Shown in pieces: positions 44,237 to 54,935 of a stretch of 64,000 bases of DNA (position 1 is its first letter; each line of letters opens with the position of its first letter). This stretch comes from Kribbella capetownensis (GTDB lineage Bacteria; Actinomycetota; Actinomycetes; Propionibacteriales; Kribbellaceae), in assembly GCF_004331485.1 (NCBI RefSeq), contig NZ_SJKD01000007.1, positions 372,001 through 436,000 of the forward strand, read 5' to 3'. The notes beneath the pieces are model-generated. The model saw nothing but the letters and a program-made list of their open reading frames with translations, was not told the DNA's origin and did not search any database. Position numbers and translations under genes: made by a program.

Positions 44237-45094
44237 GTGACGGCGCAGATTCTGGACGGTAAGGCCACCGCGGCGGCGATCAAGGACGAGCTGAAGGTCC
44301 GGGTCGCGAAGCTGGCCGAGCAGGGCGTGGTGCCCGGGCTCGGCACGATCCTGGTCGGGGACGACCCGGGCAGCCGCGCGTACGTGGCCGGCAAGCACCG
44401 CGACTGCGCGGCGGTCGGGATCGCGTCGATCCAGGTCGAACTGCCGGACACCGCGACCCAGGACGAGATCACCGCGAAGGTCCGCGAGCTGAACGAGAAC
44501 CCCGACTGCACCGGCTTCATCGTCCAGCTCCCGCTGCCCAAGCACGTCGACACGAACACGATCCTCGGCCTCATCGACCCGGCCAAGGACGCCGATGGCC
44601 TGCACCCGGTCAGCCTCGGCAAGCTCGTCCTCGGCCAGGACGGCCCGCTGCCGTGCACCCCGAAGGGCTGCGTCGAACTCCTCCGCCGGTACGACGTTCC
44701 GATCGCGGGCGCACACGTGGTCGTGATCGGCCGGGGTGTGACCGCCGGCCGGCCGATGGGGCTGCTGTTCACCCGCCGGAGCGAGAACGCCACCGTGACC
44801 CAGTGCCATACCGGGACCACCGACCTGGCGTCCGTCGTACGCACCGGCGACATCGTGATCGCGGCGGCCGGGTCGGCCGGGCTGATCACGGCCGACATGG
44901 TGAAGCCGGGCGCCGTACTGCTGGACGTCGGCACCAGCCGGAGCGCCGAGGGCAAGATCGTCGGCGACATCGAGGCCGCGGCCCGCGAGCAGGCTTCCTG
45001 GATCGCGCCGATGCCGGGCGGGATCGGCCCGATGACCCGGGCGATGCTGCTGACCAACGTGGTCGAGGCCGCCGAAGCGAGCCTGGCGCAGTGA
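44237..45094 (+). CDS. folD: Bifunctional methylenetetrahydrofolate dehydrogenase/cyclohydrolase
   Basis: 285 aa. It converts 5,10-methylene-THF to 10-formyl-THF, the formyl donor used by PurN and PurH nearby. Family segments: [23 protein letters not shown] with the catalytic Lys (YxxxK), [18 protein letters not shown], and the NADP region [13 protein letters not shown]. The ending [17 protein letters not shown] is diagnostic. GTG 44237 gives the usual start (VTAQILDGK); ATG 44219 is also possible. The DUF3017 gene follows, as in other actinobacteria. Confidence 0.95.
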   Translation: MTAQILDGKATAAAIKDELKVRVAKLAEQGVVPGLGTILVGDDPGSRAYVAGKHRDCAAVGIASIQVELPDTATQDEITAKVRELNENPDCTGFIVQLPLPKHVDTNTILGLIDPAKDADGLHPVSLGKLVLGQDGPLPCTPKGCVELLRRYDVPIAGAHVVVIGRGVTAGRPMGLLFTRRSENATVTQCHTGTTDLASVVRTGDIVIAAAGSAGLITADMVKPGAVLLDVGTSRSAEGKIVGDIEAAAREQASWIAPMPGGIGPMTRAMLLTNVVEAAEASLAQ

Positions 45095-45131
45095 TCCGGA
45101 CGGGACGGAACGAGAAGAGCGTGACGTGCTG

Positions 45132-45401
45132 ATGGCGGGCGAGGCTCAGCGCAGCAGCGAATGGCCGTTGGTGCTCTCGCTCCTGGTCGCCCTGACCGGC
45201 CTGGTCGTCCTCACCTTCTACGACTGGCGCAACGGCGTACTGATCTTCGCCGGCGCCGTCATCCTGGCCGGCCTGCTCCGCGCCACCCTCTCCGACACCG
45301 CCGCCGGCCTCCTCCACGTCCGCGGCCGCATGTTCGACACCACCTTCCTCATAGCCGTCGGCGCCGCCATAACCGCCCTAGGCCTGATCGTCCCCAACTA
45401 A
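45132..45401 (+). CDS. DUF3017 small membrane protein
   Basis: 89 aa with three hydrophobic helices (LVLSLLVALTGLVVLTFY, LIFAGAVILAGLLRATL, FLIAVGAAITALGLIVPN). Matches the DUF3017 family, which is conserved directly after folD in actinobacteria. Start ATG 45132; GTG 45126 is an alternative two codons upstream. Function unknown. The gap to folD is 37 bp, so co-transcription is likely. Confidence 0.82.
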   Translation: MAGEAQRSSEWPLVLSLLVALTGLVVLTFYDWRNGVLIFAGAVILAGLLRATLSDTAAGLLHVRGRMFDTTFLIAVGAAITALGLIVPN

Positions 45402-45424
45402 CAGACCCGATTAGGGTGGTCTGG

Positions 45425-45907
45425 GTGAGCATGCTGGTCCGGCCTGCGACCCCCGCGGACGCACCGCGGGTCGTCGAGATCTATGTCGACTCCTGGAATG
45501 CGGGATTCACCGGTCTGATGGCGCCCATCGAAGCCGATGCGGGCCGGATCCAACGCTGGGCCGCCGACCTGGCCAGCGACCGCACCAACTGGTGGGTCGC
45601 CGAAGCCGACGGCACGGTCGCGGGCCTGGTCGGCATCGGCCCCAGCCGCGATCCGCTAGACCCACGCTTGGGCGAACTCGACACGATTGCTATCGATCCG
45701 GCGTACTGGCGAACCGGCGTCGGCACCACCCTCATGCACACCGCTCTGGACGCACTACGCGCTGCCTACCCCCAAGCGATCCTCTGGACACTCGCCAACT
45801 ACCCCCAGGGCCAACGCTTCTACGAATCAACAGGTTGGTACGCCGACGGCACCACCCGCGACAACGGCCACCAGGTGATGTTCCGCCACGACCTCGACGG
45901 TGGTTAG
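45425..45907 (+). CDS. GNAT family N-acetyltransferase
   Basis: 160 aa, single GNAT domain: N-terminal LVRPATPADAPRVVEIYVDSW, acetyl-CoA loop DPAYWRTGVGTTLM, and C-terminal WTLANYPQGQRFYESTGWYA, which resembles the phosphinothricin/PAT-like branch. GTG 45425 has AGGG about nine bases upstream; ATG 45431 is an alternative. Follows the DUF3017 gene by 23 bp and may share its transcript. Confidence 0.85.
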   Translation: MSMLVRPATPADAPRVVEIYVDSWNAGFTGLMAPIEADAGRIQRWAADLASDRTNWWVAEADGTVAGLVGIGPSRDPLDPRLGELDTIAIDPAYWRTGVGTTLMHTALDALRAAYPQAILWTLANYPQGQRFYESTGWYADGTTRDNGHQVMFRHDLDGG

Positions 45908-45943
45908 TGCGATAAGCCCTGCAACTCAAGGAAAGGCGGGCGG

Positions 45944-45968
45944 GAGCACGCGTGGGGGGACCGTGCTC
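45944..45968. terminator. Hairpin between GNAT and purH ends
   Basis: GAGCACG (45944-45950) pairs with CGTGCTC (45962-45968). It lies between convergent stop codons and reaches into the purH stop, fitting a two-way terminator. Confidence 0.5.
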
Positions 45969-47526
45969 AGTGGAAGAAGTGGCGGGTGCCGGTGAAGTAC
46001 ATGGTGATGCCGGCTTTTTCTGCGGCTTCGATGGCGGCTTCGTCGCGGATGGAGCCGCCGGGCTGGACTACTGCTTTGACGCCACCCTCGATCAGCACCT
46101 CGAGCCCGTCCGGGAACGGGAAGAACGCGTCGGAGGCAGCCACGGAGCCGGTGGCGCGCTCACCTGCGCGGGAGACGGCGAGCCGGCAGGAGTCGACGCG
46201 GTTGACCTGGCCCATGCCGACGCCGACCGAGGCGCCGTCGGCTGCGAGCAGGATCGCGTTGGACTTGACCGCGCGGCACGCCTTCCACGCGAACGCGAGG
46301 TCGGCCAGCACCTCAGGCGACGCCGCGGAACCAGCCGCCAGCGTCCACGCCGACGGGTCGTCACCAGCAGCCTGGAACCGATCGACGTGCTGCATCAGCA
46401 ACCCACCGCTGACCGCGCGCATCTCGACTGCATCGCCATCAGTCGGTGCGTCCGCGACCAGCAGCCGGATGTTCTTCTTGCCCTGAAGGATCTCGACAGC
46501 GCCATCCTCGAACGCCGGCGCGACGAGCACCTCGGTGAAGATCTCCGCGACCTGCTTGGCCAGGTCCACCGAGACCGGCCGGTTGGTCGCGATCACACCG
46601 CCGTACGCCGAGACCGGGTCGCACTCGTGGGCGCGCCGGTGAGCCTCGGCGATGTCCTTGCCGACCGCGATGCCGCACGGGTTCGCGTGCTTGATGATCG
46701 CGACAGCCGGCTCGCCGAAGTCATACGCCGTACGCCGGGCCGCGTCAGCGTCGACGTAGTTGTTGTACGACATCTCCTTGCCGTGCAACTGCTCCGCGGA
46801 CGCGAGACCGCCACGACCGTTGGTGTACAGCGCCGCCGGCTGATGCGGGTTCTCGCCGTACCGCAGTACGGCGGCCTTCTCCCAGGTCGCACCGGCCCAG
46901 GCCGGGAACCCACTGCCGTCCGACGTGTCGGTGAGCACGCTGCCCATCCACGACGCGACCGCGACGTCGTACGACGCCGTGTGCACAAATGCGTCGACGG
47001 CGAGCCGCTGCCGCTCCTCCAGGCTGAACCCTCCGGCAGCCAGCGCCGCAACGATCTCCGGGTAGCGGGACGGCGAGACCACGACGGCAACGTTGGCGTG
47101 GTTCTTGGCCGCGCCACGGACCATCGACGGCCCACCGATGTCGATCTGCTCGATGCACTCGTCCGTCGACGCACCGGACGCAACGGTCTCGGTGAACGGG
47201 TAGAGGTTGCTCACCAGCAGGTCGAACGGCTCGACCCGCATCTCGGCCAACTGCTCGACGTGATCGGTCTTGCGTACGTCGGCCAGCAGCCCCGCGTGCA
47301 CCATCGGGTGCAGTGTCTTGACCCGCCCGTCCAGGCACTCCGGGAATCCGGTCAGCTCCTCGACCTTCGTCACCGGTACGCCGGCCGCCGCGATCCGGGC
47401 CGCGGTGGAACCGGTCGACACCAGCTGGACGCCGGCCGCGGACAGTGCTGTCGCGAGCTCCTCCAGACCGGTCTTGTCGTAGACGCTGATCAGCGCCCGG
47501 CGGATCGGCCTGCGGTCGGTGCTCAC
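45967..47526 (-). CDS. purH: Bifunctional AICAR formyltransferase/IMP cyclohydrolase
   Basis: 519 aa, last two steps of de novo IMP synthesis. The N-terminal IMP cyclohydrolase (MGS-like) domain has [17 protein letters not shown] and [17 protein letters not shown]. The C-terminal AICAR transformylase has the catalytic [12 protein letters not shown] and ends [17 protein letters not shown]...[12 protein letters not shown] 47526 overlaps the purN stop by four bases, so the two are coupled. The open frame upstream of this start is purN in another frame, not an extension. Confidence 0.96.
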   Translation of the reverse strand: MSTDRRPIRRALISVYDKTGLEELATALSAAGVQLVSTGSTAARIAAAGVPVTKVEELTGFPECLDGRVKTLHPMVHAGLLADVRKTDHVEQLAEMRVEPFDLLVSNLYPFTETVASGASTDECIEQIDIGGPSMVRGAAKNHANVAVVVSPSRYPEIVAALAAGGFSLEERQRLAVDAFVHTASYDVAVASWMGSVLTDTSDGSGFPAWAGATWEKAAVLRYGENPHQPAALYTNGRGGLASAEQLHGKEMSYNNYVDADAARRTAYDFGEPAVAIIKHANPCGIAVGKDIAEAHRRAHECDPVSAYGGVIATNRPVSVDLAKQVAEIFTEVLVAPAFEDGAVEILQGKKNIRLLVADAPTDGDAVEMRAVSGGLLMQHVDRFQAAGDDPSAWTLAAGSAASPEVLADLAFAWKACRAVKSNAILLAADGASVGVGMGQVNRVDSCRLAVSRAGERATGSVAASDAFFPFPDGLEVLIEGGVKAVVQPGGSIRDEAAIEAAEKAGITMYFTGTRHFFH

Positions 47527-48155
47527 TTCAGTCGAACCTTTCGTCCGGTGATGGTCCAACCGTCGCGCACCAGCCGGCCGACCCACTCCACCAGCTGGCG
47601 GCGTTCGACCTCCTTGATCCGCTCGGTCAGGGTTTCTTCGGTGTCGTCGTCCTCGACGGCTACGACGACCTGCGCGATGATCGGCCCGGTGTCGACGCCG
47701 CCGTCCACGAAGAACAGGGTCGCGCCGGCCACTTTCACGCCGTACTCGAGCGCGTCCCGCGGCCCGTGGATGCCGGGGAACGCGGGCAGCAGCGCGTTGT
47801 GGGTGTTGATGTACCGGTCGCCGAACGCGGCCAAGAAGTCGTCGCCGACGAGCTTCAGGAAGCCGGCCGACACGACCAGGTCGGGTTTGTGCTCGGACAC
47901 CGACGCGGTCAGCGCACGGTCCCACTCGACCCGCTCGGCGTAGTCCTTCACCTTGTGCACGAAGGTCGGCACCCCGGCGGACGCGGCCCGGTCCAGCCCG
48001 GCGATCCCGTCCCGGTCGGCACCGACGCCGACGACGCGGGCGCCGTACGCCGGGTCGGCGCAGGCGTCCAGCAGGGCCTGCAGATTCGATCCCGATCCGG
48101 ACACCAGCACGACAAGGCGTGCAGGGTCAGGGGTAGGCGCAACCGGGTCTGTCAC
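47523..48155 (-). CDS. purN: Phosphoribosylglycinamide formyltransferase
   Basis: 210 aa, transfers formyl from 10-formyl-THF to GAR in purine synthesis. Substrate loop [12 protein letters not shown], catalytic Asn/His in [20 protein letters not shown], and catalytic Asp in [15 protein letters not shown] 48155. It follows the PerM-like gene by 10 bp and overlaps purH, giving perM-like - purN - purH, an order also known from mycobacteria. Confidence 0.95.
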   Translation of the reverse strand: MTDPVAPTPDPARLVVLVSGSGSNLQALLDACADPAYGARVVGVGADRDGIAGLDRAASAGVPTFVHKVKDYAERVEWDRALTASVSEHKPDLVVSAGFLKLVGDDFLAAFGDRYINTHNALLPAFPGIHGPRDALEYGVKVAGATLFFVDGGVDTGPIIAQVVVAVEDDDTEETLTERIKEVERRQLVEWVGRLVRDGWTITGRKVRLK

Positions 48156-48165
48156 GCCGCAAACC

Positions 48166-49425
48166 TTATCCCGCGGCGTCCACCTCGACGTCAGCCGGTC
48201 GGCGGGAGGCGATGACCGCGGCGGTGATCGACGCCCCGATCGCCATCCCTGCGGCCAGTACGCCGGCCGCCGGCAACGCGGCCGGGATCCCCACGGCCGA
48301 CATCCGCCCAGGGCCGGCCGAGCCGCCCGACAGCGCCATCAGCAGGTAGAGCATCACGCCCGCGATCAGCGCCGCGATACCACCGCGGAGCGCAAAGGCG
48401 TCCCAGCCGAGCGCCTGCGCCTCCTCGTCCACCAGACCGCGCCGCACCACGACCAGTCCGGCCACCACACCAGCGATCAGCGGGACCACAGCGGTCAGTG
48501 CGAGCAGGTACGTCGGTGTCGCGCCATCCTCAGGTACGGCGGCCAGCAGCGGGAGCGCAGGCAGATTGCCGACGTCCACTCCGGTCGGGGCGATCGTCGT
48601 CCCCACGCCCAGCTGGAATCCGGGTCCGGCCAGGAACGAGACGACGTACAAGATCATGTTCGGCACCAGCATCAGGCAGATGGCGAACAGCACCACCGAC
48701 CCGATCACACCGGCATCCAGCAGCTCGAGCATCCCGGTGATGCGAGAGAAGTGGATCGCGAGCAGTACGCCGTACAGCACCGAAGCGATCGCGATCACGG
48801 TCAGGACCGCGGCCGCCGCGGCCGGCACGGTGTCGCGGAGACCGATCGGTGTCGCGTCGGCGATGTCCGAGGCCGCACCGGACTCGACCAGTACGCCGAG
48901 GGTCCCGGCGACGAAGGCGATCGTCGCGGCACCGAGGAACGCCGCCAGCGGGTGCACCTTCAGCGACCCGTCCGCTGTGAGCAGCGCCACGATGAGCCCA
49001 CCGAGGCCGTAGACGACGGCGAACACTCCGGACAGCAGGATCAGGTCCCCGGTCCGGTCGGCCGCGCTGTTCCTGGCCGCTGACTTGCCACCGCGGTAGA
49101 GACACCAGGCGAAGAACAACGTCAGACCGAGCGGTGCGATCGTGAGAGACCCGCCGCCGAGCGTCACACCGGCCTTGTGGGCAACCAGCCAGGCGGATGC
49201 GCCGGCGCGGAGTGCGCCGGAGGCGCCGCCGAACGTCGCGGCCAGCCAGCCGATCACGGCCACCGCAGCACACGTGAGCAGACCAGTCAGCAGGCAGGCT
49301 CCGGCCGAGAGCATCGCCGACAGGATTACCGGCTTGGTCGGGGCGACGACGTCGGACGGGGCGGGCCCGGGCGTCTGGTGTGGTCCGCCGTCACGGGCGC
49401 CCGGGCGGCTCAGCATGTCGGTCAT
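48166..49425 (-). CDS. DUF6350 polytopic membrane protein (PerM-like)
   Basis: 419 aa with about ten hydrophobic helices between residues 25 and 405 and no other recognisable domain. Position directly before purN-purH and close to sucCD matches the mycobacterial locus holding PerM (Rv0955), a membrane protein implicated in cell division under stress; the assignment relies on this synteny and the DUF6350 character. ATG 49425 has GGGAG at good spacing and is preferred to a start further upstream. Confidence 0.75.
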   Translation of the reverse strand: MTDMLSRPGARDGGPHQTPGPAPSDVVAPTKPVILSAMLSAGACLLTGLLTCAAVAVIGWLAATFGGASGALRAGASAWLVAHKAGVTLGGGSLTIAPLGLTLFFAWCLYRGGKSAARNSAADRTGDLILLSGVFAVVYGLGGLIVALLTADGSLKVHPLAAFLGAATIAFVAGTLGVLVESGAASDIADATPIGLRDTVPAAAAAVLTVIAIASVLYGVLLAIHFSRITGMLELLDAGVIGSVVLFAICLMLVPNMILYVVSFLAGPGFQLGVGTTIAPTGVDVGNLPALPLLAAVPEDGATPTYLLALTAVVPLIAGVVAGLVVVRRGLVDEEAQALGWDAFALRGGIAALIAGVMLYLLMALSGGSAGPGRMSAVGIPAALPAAGVLAAGMAIGASITAAVIASRRPADVEVDAAG

Positions 49426-49600
49426 CTGACTCCCATCGTCACCCTGGCGCGAGATGCCACTCGTTCTGACACGCCGGATATGGAAGACTTCGGCGCGCTT
49501 GCTCACGCTCGGTTCACCCCCGCTGGCCGGCGGGTAGCTGACTGTGGGCGACCGGGATCCACCGGGTACTGTCGGGTGGAATCAGTCAGGAGGTCGAGCT

Positions 49601-50935
49601 TTGGCCGGTTCCCACCGCGCACCGCGCGGCGGCGGTCGTGCCGCTGCCCGGGAGGCGCGCCGGCAGAAGGCGCGTAAGCGGAACCAGACGATCGCGGCCG
49701 GAATCGCGGTCGTTCTTCTGGTCGGAGGCGGCGGTGTTGCCGCTCTGAACGCGTTCGGCGGCGACAACTCACCCAGCGCGAACGCCGGCAGCGGAGCCTC
49801 CGACGACAAGTCCGCAGACTCGAAGGTGCTGACCGACGACAAGGCCCTGCTCGACGGCGCCACCGCGAAGCCGCTGGGCGCGACCGGGGCGTGGACGATC
49901 ACCAAGACCGCCGACGGCAGCAGCGCGCCGGACCGCGCGTTCGCGTGCCAGTCCCAGCGGTTCGCCGACCCGGCCGGACTGCGCACCTGGGTCCGCACGT
50001 TCCAGAACGCGGCCACCAAGCAGACCGCCGTCCAGTACGTCGAGGTCTCGAACGACGCGGCCGCGGCCGGCAAGGCGTACAACTCGATCGTCGGCTGGCT
50101 CGGCCAGTGCAACTCCGAGAAGCAGACCCGGCTGTCCGCCAGCTACCTGACCACGGGCGTCGGTGAGCGCGGCTGGATCGCCGTCTTCGGACAGCCGTCC
50201 GGGACCAAGACGAAGTACAAGACCATCGCCGTCGCGGTCGCCGGTCAGGCGACGATGGTGCTGGAGCACGACACGATCGCCGGGACGCCGCCCCCGCCGA
50301 ACGCCGTACTGACGGCCGCGGCCGCGGCCGCGAAGCGGATCTGCGCGCAGTCCGGCGGCTGCAGCAAGGCGGCACCGGTGGCGAAGCCGAGTCTGCTGCC
50401 GAGCACTGAGGCGCCGGGGTTCATGGCGCCGGTCGACCTGCCGGTGCTGGCCGAGATCGACAAGCCGTGGGTGAGTACCCCGGCGAAGACCGGCCCCGGT
50501 ACTCAATGCGAGAACTTCGACCCGAAGAAGGCGAAGGCGACCAAGTACGGCTCGCAGACGTATCTGACCCCGGACGCGAAGGTGCCGACCGAGTTCGGCC
50601 TGGACGACACGGTGGCCAAGTTCGCGACCGCGAAGGCGGCGAGCACCTTCGTCGCCCAGATCCGCAAGAACGTCGACGGCTGCGGGAAGACCGTCTCGAA
50701 CGCGAAGGTGGAATCGACCGGCGAGATCGCGACCAGCGTGATGAAGGGCGAGACCTGGGAAGCGTCGTTCGACACCGGTAGCGGGAACAAGTTCACCTAC
50801 CGGATCGGCGTCGCGGTCTCCGGTGATCGCGCGGTCTACTTGCTGTTCCCGGTGCTGAAGGGCCTCGACGTCACCGACAGCGGCTTCCGGGAGACGCTGA
50901 TCCGCGCCACCGAGCGCTCCGCCGCCTACAAGTAA
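49601..50935 (+). CDS. Membrane-anchored protein with two Cys-paired sensor-like domains
   Basis: 444 aa. The start is probably TTG 49601, because AGGAGG ends eight bases before it and upstream codons look non-coding. A basic cytoplasmic tail (KARKRNQ) precedes one membrane helix (about 30-50), then two extracellular repeats of about 150 residues, each with a Cys pair (FACQSQ...WLGQC; TQCENF...VDGCGK). They resemble the PknH-type extracellular sensor fold, without an attached kinase. The gene is divergent from the PerM-like gene and ends before sucD. Function unknown; ligand binding at the cell surface is an inference. Confidence 0.7.
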   Translation: MAGSHRAPRGGGRAAAREARRQKARKRNQTIAAGIAVVLLVGGGGVAALNAFGGDNSPSANAGSGASDDKSADSKVLTDDKALLDGATAKPLGATGAWTITKTADGSSAPDRAFACQSQRFADPAGLRTWVRTFQNAATKQTAVQYVEVSNDAAAAGKAYNSIVGWLGQCNSEKQTRLSASYLTTGVGERGWIAVFGQPSGTKTKYKTIAVAVAGQATMVLEHDTIAGTPPPPNAVLTAAAAAAKRICAQSGGCSKAAPVAKPSLLPSTEAPGFMAPVDLPVLAEIDKPWVSTPAKTGPGTQCENFDPKKAKATKYGSQTYLTPDAKVPTEFGLDDTVAKFATAKAASTFVAQIRKNVDGCGKTVSNAKVESTGEIATSVMKGETWEASFDTGSGNKFTYRIGVAVSGDRAVYLLFPVLKGLDVTDSGFRETLIRATERSAAYK

Positions 50936-50971
50936 GTCCCTGCAAACAAGTAGGGCCCCGGCAAACAGTAA

Positions 50972-51001
50972 CGGGACCCACGGCCGAGGCCGCAGGTCCC
51001 G
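50972..51001. terminator. Hairpin between the sensor-like gene and sucD
   Basis: CGGGACC (50972-50978) pairs with GGTCCCG (50995-51001), with an inner GGCC/GGCC stem. It sits between convergent stop codons. Confidence 0.6.
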
Positions 51002-51018
51002 CTCGCTACCGCTGATGC

Positions 51019-51909
51019 TTACTTGGTCAGGCCCTGCATGATCTCGCGCATCAGGTTGGCGGTCTCGGTCGGCGTCTTGCCGACCTTCACGCCGACGGCC
51101 TCGAGGGCCTCCTGCTTCGCGGCCGCCGTACCGGACGAGCCGGACACGATCGCGCCGGCGTGGCCCATCGTCTTGCCCTCCGGCGCGGTGAAGCCCGCGA
51201 CGTAACCGACGACCGGCTTGGTCACGTTCGCCTTGATGAACGCGGCCGCCCGCTCCTCGGCGTCACCACCGATCTCACCGATCATCACGATCGCATCGGT
51301 GTCGGGGTCGTTCTGGAACGCCTGCAGCGCGTCGATGTGCGTGGTCCCGATGATCGGGTCACCACCGATACCGATCGCGGTCGAGAACCCGAAGTCCCGC
51401 AGTTCGTACATCATCTGGTACGTCAGCGTGCCCGACTTCGACACCAGACCGATCCGGCCGGGACCCGCGATGTCGGCGGGAATGATGCCGGCGTTCGACT
51501 CGCCCGGGGTGATGATGCCGGGGCAGTTCGGGCCGATGATCCGGGTGGTGCCGGACGCCTGCGCGGCGGCGAAGAACGCGGCGGTGTCGTGCACCGGCAC
51601 GCCCTCGGTGATCACCACGACCAGCGGTACGGCGGCCTCGACGGCCTCCAGTACCGCATCCTTGGTGAACTTCGGCGGCACGAAGATGACCGACACGTCC
51701 GCGCCGGTCTCCTTGACGGCGTCCGCGACAGTCCCGAACACCGGCACCGACTTGCCGTCAAAGTCCTGGCTCTGCCCCGCCTTGCGCGGGTTCACGCCGC
51801 CGACGATGTTGGTGCCCGAGGCAAGCATCCGGGTGGTGTGCTTGGTGCCTTCCGAGCCGGTCATGCCCTGGACGATGACCTTGCTGTCCTTGGTCAGGAA
51901 GATAGACAT
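51019..51909 (-). CDS. sucD: Succinyl-CoA synthetase alpha subunit
   Basis: 296 aa, citric acid cycle. CoA-binding Rossmann domain ([19 protein letters not shown]), then the ligase domain with the phosphohistidine loop region [29 protein letters not shown] is the other family signature. ATG 51909 gives the standard N-terminus [15 protein letters not shown]. It follows sucC by 13 bp in the leftward sucCD operon. Confidence 0.96.
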   Translation of the reverse strand: MSIFLTKDSKVIVQGMTGSEGTKHTTRMLASGTNIVGGVNPRKAGQSQDFDGKSVPVFGTVADAVKETGADVSVIFVPPKFTKDAVLEAVEAAVPLVVVITEGVPVHDTAAFFAAAQASGTTRIIGPNCPGIITPGESNAGIIPADIAGPGRIGLVSKSGTLTYQMMYELRDFGFSTAIGIGGDPIIGTTHIDALQAFQNDPDTDAIVMIGEIGGDAEERAAAFIKANVTKPVVGYVAGFTAPEGKTMGHAGAIVSGSSGTAAAKQEALEAVGVKVGKTPTETANLMREIMQGLTK

Positions 51910-51922
51910 GTTCAGCGATCCC

Positions 51923-53095
51923 TTACTTCGCAGCCAGCTCGGCGGCCCGCTTGGCGGCGCCGTCCATCGTGTCGACCCGCTCCAGACCGGCCAGGCCGGC
52001 CTCGTCGAGGATGCGGCGGCCCTCCTCGGCGTTGTTGCCGTCCAGCCGGACGACCAGCGGCTTGGTGACGGCCTCGCCGCGGCTCGCGAGCAGCTCGAAC
52101 GCCTGCACGATGCCGTTCGCGACCTCGTCACACGCGGTGATGCCACCGAAGACGTTGACGAACACACTCTCCACCTGCGGGTCGGAGATGATGATCTCCA
52201 GCCCGTTCGCCATCACCTCGGCGCTCGCACCGCCACCGATGTCGAGGAAGTTGGCCGGCTTCTGGCCACCGAACTCCTCACCGGCGTACGCAACGACGTC
52301 GAGCGTGGACATGACCAGACCGGCGCCGTTGCCGATGATGCCGACCGAGCCGTCCAGCTTCACGTAGTTCAGGCCCTTGGCCTTGGCCGCCGCTTCCAGC
52401 GGGTCCGCCGCCGAGACGTCCTCGAACTCGGCGTGGTCCGGGTGCCGGAAGTCCGCGTTCTCGTCCAGGGTGACCTTGCCGTCCAGCGCCTCGACGGTGC
52501 CGTCGGCGAGCTTGACCAGCGGGTTCACCTCGACCAGCGAGGCGTCCTCGGCAATGAAGACGTCGTACAACTTGACGATCTCCGGTACGACGGCGTCGAT
52601 CACGTCGGCGGGGTACTTGGCCGCCGTGGCGATCTCACGCGCCTTCGCCTCGTCCACGCCGGTGCCCGGGTCGATCGAGATCTGCGCCACCGCGTCGGGA
52701 TTGGTGTGCGCGACCTCCTCGATCTCCATGCCGCCGGCGGCCGAGGCGATGCAGAGGTAGTTGCGGTTGGCCCGGTCGACCAGGAAGGAGAAGTAGTACT
52801 CCTCGGCGATCGCCGCGGCCGGCACGATGTTCAGGATCTTGACGACGTGGCCCTTGATGTCCAGCCCGAGGATCTCGCGGGCCTTCTCCTCCGCCTCGTC
52901 CGGTGAGGAGGCGAGCTTGACGCCACCGGCCTTCCCGCGGCCACCGGTCTTGACCTGGGCCTTCACGACCACTCGGCCACCGATCTCCTCGGCCGCCGCG
53001 CGGGCTTCCTCCGGAGTGGTCACGACCGCACCCACGGTCGTCCGCACTCCGTGCTTGGCGAAGACCGTCTTCGCCTGGTATTCCATCAAGTCCAC
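51923..53095 (-). CDS. sucC: Succinyl-CoA synthetase beta subunit
   Basis: 390 aa, ATP-grasp fold. N-terminal [17 protein letters not shown], nucleotide site [21 protein letters not shown], Mg-binding EVNPLV and the C-terminal [19 protein letters not shown] are all diagnostic. GTG 53095 is the likely start; ATG 53086 is two codons further in (MEYQ). First gene of sucCD; divergent from the GH13 gene. Confidence 0.96.
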   Translation of the reverse strand: MDLMEYQAKTVFAKHGVRTTVGAVVTTPEEARAAAEEIGGRVVVKAQVKTGGRGKAGGVKLASSPDEAEEKAREILGLDIKGHVVKILNIVPAAAIAEEYYFSFLVDRANRNYLCIASAAGGMEIEEVAHTNPDAVAQISIDPGTGVDEAKAREIATAAKYPADVIDAVVPEIVKLYDVFIAEDASLVEVNPLVKLADGTVEALDGKVTLDENADFRHPDHAEFEDVSAADPLEAAAKAKGLNYVKLDGSVGIIGNGAGLVMSTLDVVAYAGEEFGGQKPANFLDIGGGASAEVMANGLEIIISDPQVESVFVNVFGGITACDEVANGIVQAFELLASRGEAVTKPLVVRLDGNNAEEGRRILDEAGLAGLERVDTMDGAAKRAAELAAK

Positions 53096-53284
53096 GACTG
53101 TGGTCCCTCTCTCGCACCTGTTCGAGTAGGCCGCGGCAGGCGGGCTGAACCCAATGGAGGGGCACGGTCGCCGGCGCGTTCCGTCGGCCTGAGACTAGCC
53201 ACCGTGCCGGGCACGGCAACAGCCGGGGTACACGCTGAGACGACCGTCACAGGATTCTTCCCGGGCCGTGCCAGGCTGGGACGC

Positions 53285-54922
53285 ATGACCGATCCAGCAA
53301 CCAGACCAGCTGACGACTGGTGGCGTAGCGCCGTCGTCTACCAGGTGTACCCGCGATCCTTCGCCGACGCCAACGGTGACGGGACGGGTGACGTCAACGG
53401 CATCCGCGCCCGGCTGCCGTACCTCGCCGATCTCGGCATCGATGCGATCTGGATCAGCCCGTGGTACCCGTCCCCGCTGCTCGACGGCGGGTACGACGTG
53501 TCCGACTACCGCGACATCAACCCCGACTTCGGCACGCTGGCGGACGCGGACGCGCTGATCGCCGAGGCGCACGCGCTCGGTCTGCGGATCCTGATCGACC
53601 TGGTGCCGAACCACTGCTCCTGGGAACACCCGTGGTTCAAGGCCGCACTCGCGGCGGGCAAGGGCTCGCCGGAGCGGGACCTGTTCTGGTTCCGCGACGG
53701 CAAGGACGGTGGTCTGCCGCCGACCAACTGGCCGGCCGCGTTCGGTGGCGGCGCCTGGCAGCAGATCGACGACGGACAGTGGTACCTGCACCTGTTCGAC
53801 ATCTCCCAGCCGGACTGGAACTGGGACAACCCGACGGTGATCGAGGAGTTCGACGCGATCCTGCGGTTCTGGTTCGACCGCGGCATCGACGGGTTCCGGA
53901 TCGACGTGGCCGACTCGATGGCCAAGGACCCCGCGCTGCCCGACGTACCGCTGCACAACGGGGAACCGACACGGGAGAAGTACGTCGGCAACCCGTTCTA
54001 CGACCAGCCCGGGGTCCACACGATCCACCAGCGCTGGCGCGCGATCGCCGACGAGTACGCCGATACGCCGCAAGGACCGCGGGTGTTCGTGGCCGAGGCA
54101 TGGCTGTCGCCGGCCGAGCGGCTGGCGCAGTACGTGCGGTCCAACGAACTGCATTCCGCGTTCAACTTCGACGTACTGCGGTGTGCGTGGGACGCGAAGG
54201 AGTTGCGGGAGGTCATCGACCACACCACGGAGAACCTGTGGGCGGTCGGCGCACCGGCGACCTGGGTACTGAGCAACCACGACACCATCCGGCATCGCAC
54301 GCGGTACGGCCGGGACCAGCGGGACGCGTTGGAAGGTGCGGGCGTCGTACCGACCGATCTGGAGCTCGGCCGCGGCCGGGCCCGTGCCGCGGCGCTGCTC
54401 GAGCTCGCGCTGCCGGGTGGCGCGTACGTCTACCAGGGCGACGAGCTCGCGCTGCCCGAGGTCGAGAATCTGCCCGAGGACGTTCTCGACGACCCGACGT
54501 GGGAACGCTCCGGCCACACGGTCCGCGGCCGCGACGGCTGCCGCGTCCCGATCCCGTGGAGCGGTTCGGGGCCACCCTTCGGCTTCGGCCCCGGCACCGA
54601 CCAGCCTTGGCTTCCCCAACCAGCCAACTGGTCAGCTCTGACTGCCGAGACGCAGGCCAACGACCCCGACAGCCACCTCAACCTCTACAAGGCCGCGTTG
54701 CGTATCCGTCGGTCACACCCAGCCCTCGGCGAAGGCCGCCTCACCTGGGACGACGAAGCCCCCGCCGGTGTCCTCTCCTTCACCCGCGATTCGTTCCGCT
54801 GCCTGGTGAACCTCAGCGACGTCCCCATCCCGCTCCCGCCGCACCAGCAACTCCTGCTGTCCAGCGAGCCTCTGACCGGCAACCGCCTACCCGTCGACGC
54901 CACTGCCTGGCTGCAGCTCTGA
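53285..54922 (+). CDS. GH13 alpha-glucosidase (oligo-1,6-glucosidase type)
   Basis: 545 aa, no signal peptide, so it acts on imported sugars. GH13 conserved regions: DLVPNH (105-110), GFRIDVAD with nucleophile Asp207, VFVAEAWL with acid/base Glu271, and LSNHD with Asp333. The N-terminal WWRSAVVYQVYPRSFADANG and the overall length fit alpha-glucosidase/oligo-1,6-glucosidase rather than trehalose synthase. It is convergent with an ABC sugar importer, making an alpha-glucoside (maltose, isomaltose or trehalose) utilisation locus. Substrate range is an inference. Confidence 0.9.
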   Translation: MTDPATRPADDWWRSAVVYQVYPRSFADANGDGTGDVNGIRARLPYLADLGIDAIWISPWYPSPLLDGGYDVSDYRDINPDFGTLADADALIAEAHALGLRILIDLVPNHCSWEHPWFKAALAAGKGSPERDLFWFRDGKDGGLPPTNWPAAFGGGAWQQIDDGQWYLHLFDISQPDWNWDNPTVIEEFDAILRFWFDRGIDGFRIDVADSMAKDPALPDVPLHNGEPTREKYVGNPFYDQPGVHTIHQRWRAIADEYADTPQGPRVFVAEAWLSPAERLAQYVRSNELHSAFNFDVLRCAWDAKELREVIDHTTENLWAVGAPATWVLSNHDTIRHRTRYGRDQRDALEGAGVVPTDLELGRGRARAAALLELALPGGAYVYQGDELALPEVENLPEDVLDDPTWERSGHTVRGRDGCRVPIPWSGSGPPFGFGPGTDQPWLPQPANWSALTAETQANDPDSHLNLYKAALRIRRSHPALGEGRLTWDDEAPAGVLSFTRDSFRCLVNLSDVPIPLPPHQQLLLSSEPLTGNRLPVDATAWLQL

Positions 54923-54935
54923 CCGCACCACCGGG

